NCBI GenBank assembly: GCA_027493945.1
Contig: JAOSJU010000001.1
Span: forward strand, 372,001 to 436,000
Direction of reading: 5' to 3'
From: Burkholderiaceae bacterium
GTDB lineage: Bacteria; Pseudomonadota; Gammaproteobacteria; Burkholderiales; Burkholderiaceae_E
Length of the DNA: 64,000 nt
The position numbers were made by a program, and so were the translations under genes. Position 1 is the stretch's first letter. Every line of letters starts with the position of its first letter. Of this stretch, positions 57,482 to 64,000 are shown piece after piece. The notes beneath the pieces were generated by a model. That model was not told the origin of the DNA. It ran no database searches and saw only the letters and a program-made list of their open reading frames with translations.

Positions 57482-57790
57482 TCAGCCCTTCAGGCGGTCG
57501 AGGTCCTCGACGTCGATCGATTCGACGGTGCGGAACAGCACGACCAGGATCGCCAGGCCGATCGCCGCCTCGGCCGCCGCCACCGTGAGGATGAAGAACA
57601 CGAAGACCTGCCCGGCCGCGTCGCCGAGGAAATGCGAGAAGGCGATGAAGTTCATGTTCACCGCCAGCAGCATCAGCTCGATGGCCATCAGCACGATGAT
57701 CACGTTGCGCCGGTTCAGGAAAATGCCGATCACGCTGATCGCGAACAGGATCGCGCCGAGCACCAGGTAGTGGGCGAGCGTGAGGCTCAT
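57482..57790 (-). CDS. nuoK: NADH-quinone oxidoreductase subunit K
   Basis: A 102-residue, three-helix complex I subunit ([20 protein letters not shown]). The two membrane glutamates that take part in proton transfer are present in [14 protein letters not shown] and [11 protein letters not shown]. Its ATG overlaps the nuoJ stop by 4 bp. Confidence 0.97.
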   Translation of the reverse strand: MSLTLAHYLVLGAILFAISVIGIFLNRRNVIIVLMAIELMLLAVNMNFIAFSHFLGDAAGQVFVFFILTVAAAEAAIGLAILVVLFRTVESIDVEDLDRLKG

Positions 57791-58399
57791 GGCTGGCTCC
57801 GGTCGCGCGGCTGCGCCCGCATGGGCACCAGGCGGATGCGGTCTTCGCGCCGCGTGCGAACCGCCTTCGCCGGGTCGGTGTGGCGCGCGTCCTTGCGCCG
57901 GCGCAGCGTGAGCGCGATCGCCGCGACCATCGCCACCAACAGCACCACGGCGGCGATCTCGAACGCGTAGACGTACTCGGTGTAGATCAGCTTGCCCAGC
58001 GCCTTGGTGTTGCTGTAGTCGGCCGGCAGCGGCGGCACGTCGGTCTGGCGCACCCGGAAGCTGGTCATCAGCACGATCGACAGCTCGATCACCACCACGA
58101 CGCCGACGAACAGCGCCACCGGCAGGTTGCGCCAGAAGCCCTGGCGCACCTGGTCGAGGTTGATGTCGAGCATCATCACCACGAACAGGAACAGGACCAT
58201 CACCGCGCCCACGTAGACCAGCACCAGCGTGATGGCCGGGAACTCGGCCTTCAGCAGCATCCAGATACAGGCGGCGCTGCAGAAGGTGAGCACCGGGGAA
58301 CAGCGCCGAGTGCACCGGGTTGCGCGCGGTGATCACGCGCAGCGCCGCGAACACGGTCACGACCGAGAAGAGGTAGAAGAGGACGGTCCTGGGATCCAT
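57787..58399 (-). CDS. nuoJ: NADH-quinone oxidoreductase subunit J (one frameshift)
   Basis: A five-helix complex I subunit of about 203 residues. It starts [20 protein letters not shown] and after NPVHSALF the frame changes at 58293-58298. There CCCCGG stands for a likely CCTGG; repair gives [20 protein letters not shown], the normal sequence. The conserved [19 protein letters not shown] helix with its pi-bulge region follows. The C-terminal tail after helix 5 is long and basic. Confidence 0.93.
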
Positions 58400-58415
58400 G
58401 TGGTTGGTCTCTGGA

Positions 58416-58904
58416 TCAGCGGTAGCGGGCGTCGGCCTCGCGGCTGGCGGCGATCTCGGCCTCGTAGCGGTCGCCGACCGCCAGAAGCATTTCCTTCGTG
58501 AAGTAGAGGTCGCCGCGCTTCTCGCCGTGGTACTCATGGATGTGGGTCTCGACGATCGAGTCGACCGGGCAGCTCTCCTCGCAAAAACCGCAGAAGATGC
58601 ACTTGGTGAGGTCGATGTCGTAGCGGGTGGTGCGCCGCGTGTTGTCTTCGCGGCGCTCGGATTCGATCGTGATCGCCAGCGCCGGGCACACCGCCTCGCA
58701 CAGCTTGCAGGCGATGCAGCGTTCCTCGCCGTTGGGATAGCGCCTGAGCGCGTGCAGGCCGCGAAAGCGCGGCGATATCGGCGTCTTCTCTTCCGGGTAC
58801 TGGACGGTGATCTTGCGCGCGAAGAAATACTTGCCGGTGAGCTTGAGGCCCTTCAGCATCTCGCCCAGCATGAAGCTGGAGAAGAAATCCCTGACCGCTT
58901 CCAT
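58416..58904 (-). CDS. nuoI: NADH-quinone oxidoreductase subunit I
   Basis: A 162-residue ferredoxin-like subunit with two 4Fe-4S motifs, [12 protein letters not shown] (near residue 65) and [12 protein letters not shown] (near 104), carrying clusters N6a and N6b between the peripheral and membrane arms. Length and order of motifs are normal. ATG 58904; nuoH lies 32 bp upstream. Confidence 0.97.
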   Translation of the reverse strand: MEAVRDFFSSFMLGEMLKGLKLTGKYFFARKITVQYPEEKTPISPRFRGLHALRRYPNGEERCIACKLCEAVCPALAITIESERREDNTRRTTRYDIDLTKCIFCGFCEESCPVDSIVETHIHEYHGEKRGDLYFTKEMLLAVGDRYEAEIAASREADARYR

Positions 58905-58936
58905 GTTCGCCACCTCCCGACGCGCGCCCGCCCGCG

Positions 58937-60010
58937 TCACTTCCAGATGTTCCATGGCGTCTGCATCCAGACCGCCACGAGCACCAGCCAGAACAGCGTC
59001 ACCGGAATGAAGATCTTCCAGCCCAACCGCATGATCTGGTCGTAGCGGTAGCGCGGGAAGGTCGCCCGGAACCAGATGAACAGCGACACGACGACGAAGG
59101 TCTTGATGCCGAGCCAGATCCAGCCCGGGATCCACTCGAGCAGCACCGAGTCGAGCGGCGGGTACCAGCCGCCCAGGAACATGATCGAGGCCACTGCCGA
59201 GAGCAGGATCATGTTCGCGTACTCGGCGAGGAAGAACACCGCGAAGCCCATGCCGGAGTACTCGACCATGTGGCCGGCGACGATCTCGGACTCGCCCTCG
59301 ACCACGTCGAACGGGTGTCGGTTGGTTTCGGCCACCGACGAGATCACGTAGATCACGAAGATCGGCAGCAGCGGCAGCCAGTTCCAGGACAGGAAGTTCA
59401 CGCCGCGCGAGGCGAACCAGCCCTGCCCCTGCCCGAGCACGATGTCGGTCATGTTGAGGCTGCCCGAGACCATCAGCACGATGACCATCGCGAAGCCGAT
59501 CGCCAGCTCGTACGAGACCATCTGCGCCGAGGCGCGCATCGCGCCGAGGAACGCGTACTTCGAGTTCGACGCCCAGCCGGCGATGATCACGCCGTAGATC
59601 TCCAGCGAGGTGATTGCGAGCAGCAGCAACAGCCCCGCGTTGACGTTGGCCAGCACCAGTTCGGGCCCGAAGGGGATCACCGCCCAGGCGGCCATCGCCG
59701 GCATGATGGTCATCACCGGCCCGAGCAGGTAGAGCCCCTTGCTCGCCTGCGAGGGGATGATCACCTCCTTGAACATAAGCTTCAGCGCGTCGGCGATCGG
59801 CTGCAGCCACCCCTTCGGGCCGACGCGGTTCGGCCCGATGCGCAGGTGCATGTAGCCGATCATCTTGCGTTCCCAGAACGTGAGGTAGGCCACGCAGGCG
59901 AGCAGCGGCACCAGCACCACGACGATCTTGGCCAGGGTCCAGACCACCGGCCAGGCCACGCCCAGCGTGCCCTCGCCCCAGGCGGTCACTCCGTTCAGCA
60001 GGTTGTCCAT
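58937..60010 (-). CDS. nuoH: NADH-quinone oxidoreductase subunit H
   Basis: A 357-residue, eight-helix subunit that forms the quinone chamber with NuoB and NuoD. Family hallmarks are [35 protein letters not shown] and [20 protein letters not shown]. No sequence defect is seen. The gene starts 5 bp after nuoG. Confidence 0.97.
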   Translation of the reverse strand: MDNLLNGVTAWGEGTLGVAWPVVWTLAKIVVVLVPLLACVAYLTFWERKMIGYMHLRIGPNRVGPKGWLQPIADALKLMFKEVIIPSQASKGLYLLGPVMTIMPAMAAWAVIPFGPELVLANVNAGLLLLLAITSLEIYGVIIAGWASNSKYAFLGAMRASAQMVSYELAIGFAMVIVLMVSGSLNMTDIVLGQGQGWFASRGVNFLSWNWLPLLPIFVIYVISSVAETNRHPFDVVEGESEIVAGHMVEYSGMGFAVFFLAEYANMILLSAVASIMFLGGWYPPLDSVLLEWIPGWIWLGIKTFVVVSLFIWFRATFPRYRYDQIMRLGWKIFIPVTLFWLVLVAVWMQTPWNIWK

Positions 60011-60015
60011 CGCGG

Positions 60016-62457
60016 TCAGGCCTTCTCGATCGAGATCGCGCCGCAGGCGCACACCAGGCCGGCCGTGGCCGGCTGCGCCGCGGCCACGCGCAGCACGCCG
60101 TCGGCCAGCGCGTCGTCGCGCTTCGAGCTCGAGGCGCGCCTCGCCGGCGATGCCGCCCAGCGACTGCGCGAGCCGCACCGCGTCGCCCGGCGCCGAGGCC
60201 CAGCCGCGCGATCGTCGCGCCGTTGGCGCGCGCGGCGGGCGCGCGCGCGTCGCGCGTGCGCTGCAGGCTCTCGGCGCGGCGCACGATCGGGTCGGTCGCG
60301 TAGATCGGCACGTCGGCCAGGCGCTCGAGCACCGCTGCGCCCGCCGCTTCGGCATCTGCCGGCCCCGCCATCGCGGCAAAGCCGACCGCCGCGGCAACCC
60401 CGGATGCCACCGCCCCGCTCCCTGCCGGCGCCGCATCGGCCAGCGCGTTGTCGAGATGACCGGCGACATCGGGCGCCAGCGCCTCGGCGCGCACCGCCTC
60501 GGGACTGTCGTGGTCGAAGCCGCCCACCCCGAGCAGGTTGCCGAGCACGCGCAGCACCTTCCAGGCCGGACGACACTCGCCGGCCGGACGCACCACGCCA
60601 TTGAACGATTGCACGCGCCCTTCGCAGTTCACGAAGGTGCCGGCCGTCTCGGTGAACGGCGCGATCGGCAGCAGGCAGTCGGCATGTTCGAGCAGTTCGG
60701 CCGTCCTGTAGGCACTCAGCGCGATCACCGACTCGGCCTGGGCGAGCGCCGCGCGCGCCACGGCCGGCAGCGCATGATCGAGCGTGGGTTCCACGTTGAG
60801 CAGCAGGTAGAGGTTGCGCGGCTGCTCGACCATCGCGCGGGCGTCGAGCCCTCCGGCCGAGGGCACCGCGCGAGCGAGATAGCCGCCCACCGAGTTGGCG
60901 GCCTCTCCGATCTGGCCGAAGCGCGCGCCGGCCGCCGCCGCGATCGCCTGCCCGAGGCGCGCAATGCACGCGTAGTCGGGATGCTGGACCGCCGCGTTGC
61001 CGAGCAGCACCGCGCCGCGTTCGCCCGAGCACAGGCTCGCCGCGATCGCGCGTGCGCTCTCACCGGGCACGATGGCCGGAAGGTCGATCGACACCGCCGC
61101 GGCGAGCGTCGCGGGCGCCGGCTGGCCGCGCGCCTGCAGCACCGCCACCAGCACTTCGGCGAGCCGCTGCACCCACTGCGACGGCGCGGCGATCGCCTTG
61201 TGGGCCAGCGGCATCAGCAGGTCGTCGTCGGCCGCGTGCACGATCGACACCTGCGCGCCGAGCTTGACCGCCTGGCGGATACGCGCGGCGAACAGCGGAT
61301 GGTCCTTGCGCAGGAACGAGCCCACCAGCAGCAGCCGGTCGAGCGCGCCGGCCTCCTCGATCGGCATGCCGAGCCACGGCACTCCGGCGCGCGCGCCCTC
61401 GGCGGAGAAGTCGAGCTGGCGCAGCCGGAAATCGACGTTGTCGCTGTCGAGCCCGCGCACGAGCCGGCCCAGCAGGTGAAGCTCCTCCACCGTGCTGCTG
61501 CCCGAACCCAATGCGCCCAGCGCCTGCGCGCCGTGCTCGGCGCGCACCGTGCGGATCGCGTGCGCCGCGTAGTCGAGCGCGGTCTTCCAGTCGACCTCGT
61601 GCCACTGCCCGTTCTGGCGCACCATCGGCGCGAGCAGCCGCTCGTCGCTGTTGAGCCCCTCGTAGGACCAGCGGTCGCGGTCGGACAGCCAGCACTCGTT
61701 GACCGGTTCGTTCTCGAACGGCACCACCCGCATCACGCGGTCGGACTTCACCTGCACGACCGAGGTTCGAGCCGAGCGAGTCGTGCGCGGAGATCGACTT
61801 GCGCCGCGAGAGTTCCCAGGTGCGCGCGCTGAAGCGGAACGGCCGGCTGGTGAGCGCGCCCACCGGGCAGACGTCGATCATGTTGCCCGACAGCTCGGAG
61901 TCGACCGAGCGCCCGACGAAGCTCATGATCTCGGAGTGCTCGCCGCGGTTGGCCATGCCGAGTTCCATGATGCCGCCGATCTCCTGCCCGAAGCGCACGC
62001 AGCGGGTGCAGTGGATGCAGCGCGTCATCTCGTCGGCCGAGATCAGCGGCCCCACCGACTTGCGGAACACCACCCGCTTGGGCTCGACGAAGCGCGAGGC
62101 CGAATACCCGTAGCCGACGGAGAGATCCTGAAGCTGGCACTCGCCGCCCTGGTCGCACACCGGGCAGTCGAGCGGATGGTTGATCAGCAGGAACTCCATC
62201 ACGCCCTTCTGGGCGCGCACCGCCGTTTCCGAGTGCGTGCGCACCTTCATGCCGTTGGCCACCGGCGTCGCGCAGGCCGGCAGCGGCTTGGGCGCCTTCT
62301 CGACCTCGACCAGGCACATCCGGCAGTTCGCGGCGATGGAGAGCTTCTTGTGATAGCAGAAGTGCGGCACGTAGATGTCGAGCGTGTCCGCCGCGTGCAT
62401 CAGCATGCTGCCTTCGGGTACCTCGACTTCCCTGCCGTCGATCTCCAGCTTGACCAT
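60016..62457 (-). CDS. nuoG: NADH-quinone oxidoreductase subunit G (three frameshifts)
   Basis: The large iron-sulfur subunit, about 812 residues after repair. The N-terminal 2Fe-2S domain ([20 protein letters not shown]) and the 4Fe-4S ligands ([35 protein letters not shown]) are intact, followed by a molybdopterin-oxidoreductase-like domain. Frame breaks occur at 61760-61765 and 60193-60198, where CCGAGG on the plus strand (CCTCGG on the coding strand) stands for likely CCTGG (repairs give [11 protein letters not shown] and [12 protein letters not shown]), and near 60118-60125. The end reads [13 protein letters not shown]. Confidence 0.94.
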
Positions 62458-62496
62458 CTCGTATCCGTCAGTCGTTCGTTTCGGGGGCGCCGGCGC

Positions 62497-63833
<1,337 letters not shown>

Positions 63834-63837
<4 letters not shown>

Positions 63838-64000
63838 TTCGCGTTCCGCAGCTCGTCGAGCAGGGCGTCGAGCTTCTGGTTGTCCATGAAGCTGCACATG
63901 CGCTTGTTGTTGACCAGCATCACCGGGGCGTCGCCGCACGACCCCAGGCACTCGCTTTCCTTCAGCGTGAACAGCCCGTCGGCGGTGGTTTCGCCGAAAC
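63834..64000 (-). CDS. nuoE: NADH-quinone oxidoreductase subunit E (5' part outside window)
   Basis: Only the last 55 codons are in the window. They show the C-terminal half of the 2Fe-2S site, [20 protein letters not shown], with the two conserved cysteines of the CLGxC loop, and the end [12 protein letters not shown]. NuoE holds cluster N1a next to NuoF. The stop overlaps nuoF by 4 bp. Confidence 0.95.

Overview
This window is chromosomal DNA of a high-GC betaproteobacterium, most likely of the order Burkholderiales. The evidence is the gene orders kinase-PP2C-rph-rdgB-hemW and gmk-rpoZ-spoT with convergent greB, separate relA and spoT genes, and a nuoE-to-nuoN operon followed by a Nudix gene. 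Coding density is high. Most genes are ordinary housekeeping genes, interrupted by accessory islands.

Layout. 1-7829 (minus): glnA (cut by the window edge) behind a sigma-54/NtrC promoter, then an operon running from a Ser/Thr kinase through a PP2C phosphatase, rph, rdgB and hemW to an acyl-CoA ligase. 7900-15527: yicC, gmk, rpoZ, spoT, greB, pmbA, darP (yjgA), mogA. 15528-16396: no gene, but two very large inverted repeats with a shared structured core. 16397-21149: relA, mtfA, galU and an orphan PIN-domain gene. 21187-33476 (minus): one long Tad/Flp pilus operon (flp, tadG, tadE-like genes, cpaB, cpaC, FHA-cpaF, tadB, tadC, a DUF192 gene, a TPR lipoprotein), split between cpaC and cpaF by a third giant inverted repeat with perfect 123-bp arms. 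33582-36201: truncated hipA and a Fic protein. 36386-41814: aceA, then a divergent operon with a BadH-like dehydrogenase and a TRAP transporter. 41811-48929: rmuC, a DUF4124 protein, a YbbP-like permease, yhhQ, an enoyl-CoA hydratase, a quinone oxidoreductase. 49355-51840: two toxin-antitoxin modules (AbiEii-like/XRE and mqsRA) on either side of tRNA-Ser(UGA). 51894-64000 (minus): Nudix hydrolase and the respiratory complex I operon nuoE-nuoN.

Two themes stand out. First, the three giant hairpins (15537-15900, 15940-16423, 27081-27499). Two share a core of about 130 bp whose internal stem is kept by compensatory base changes, while their arms are unrelated to each other. One arm is an inverted copy that includes the last 27 nt of relA. 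This suggests an element associated with inverted duplication of the DNA next to it. I know of no described family that fits, but I could not search.

Second, about twenty otherwise conserved genes carry single-base frameshifts. Nine of these repair to CCTGG or CCAGG and most of the rest lie in runs of G or C. That is what indel errors from long-read sequencing of CCWGG-methylated DNA would look like, so I annotate these genes as probably intact and give the shift positions.
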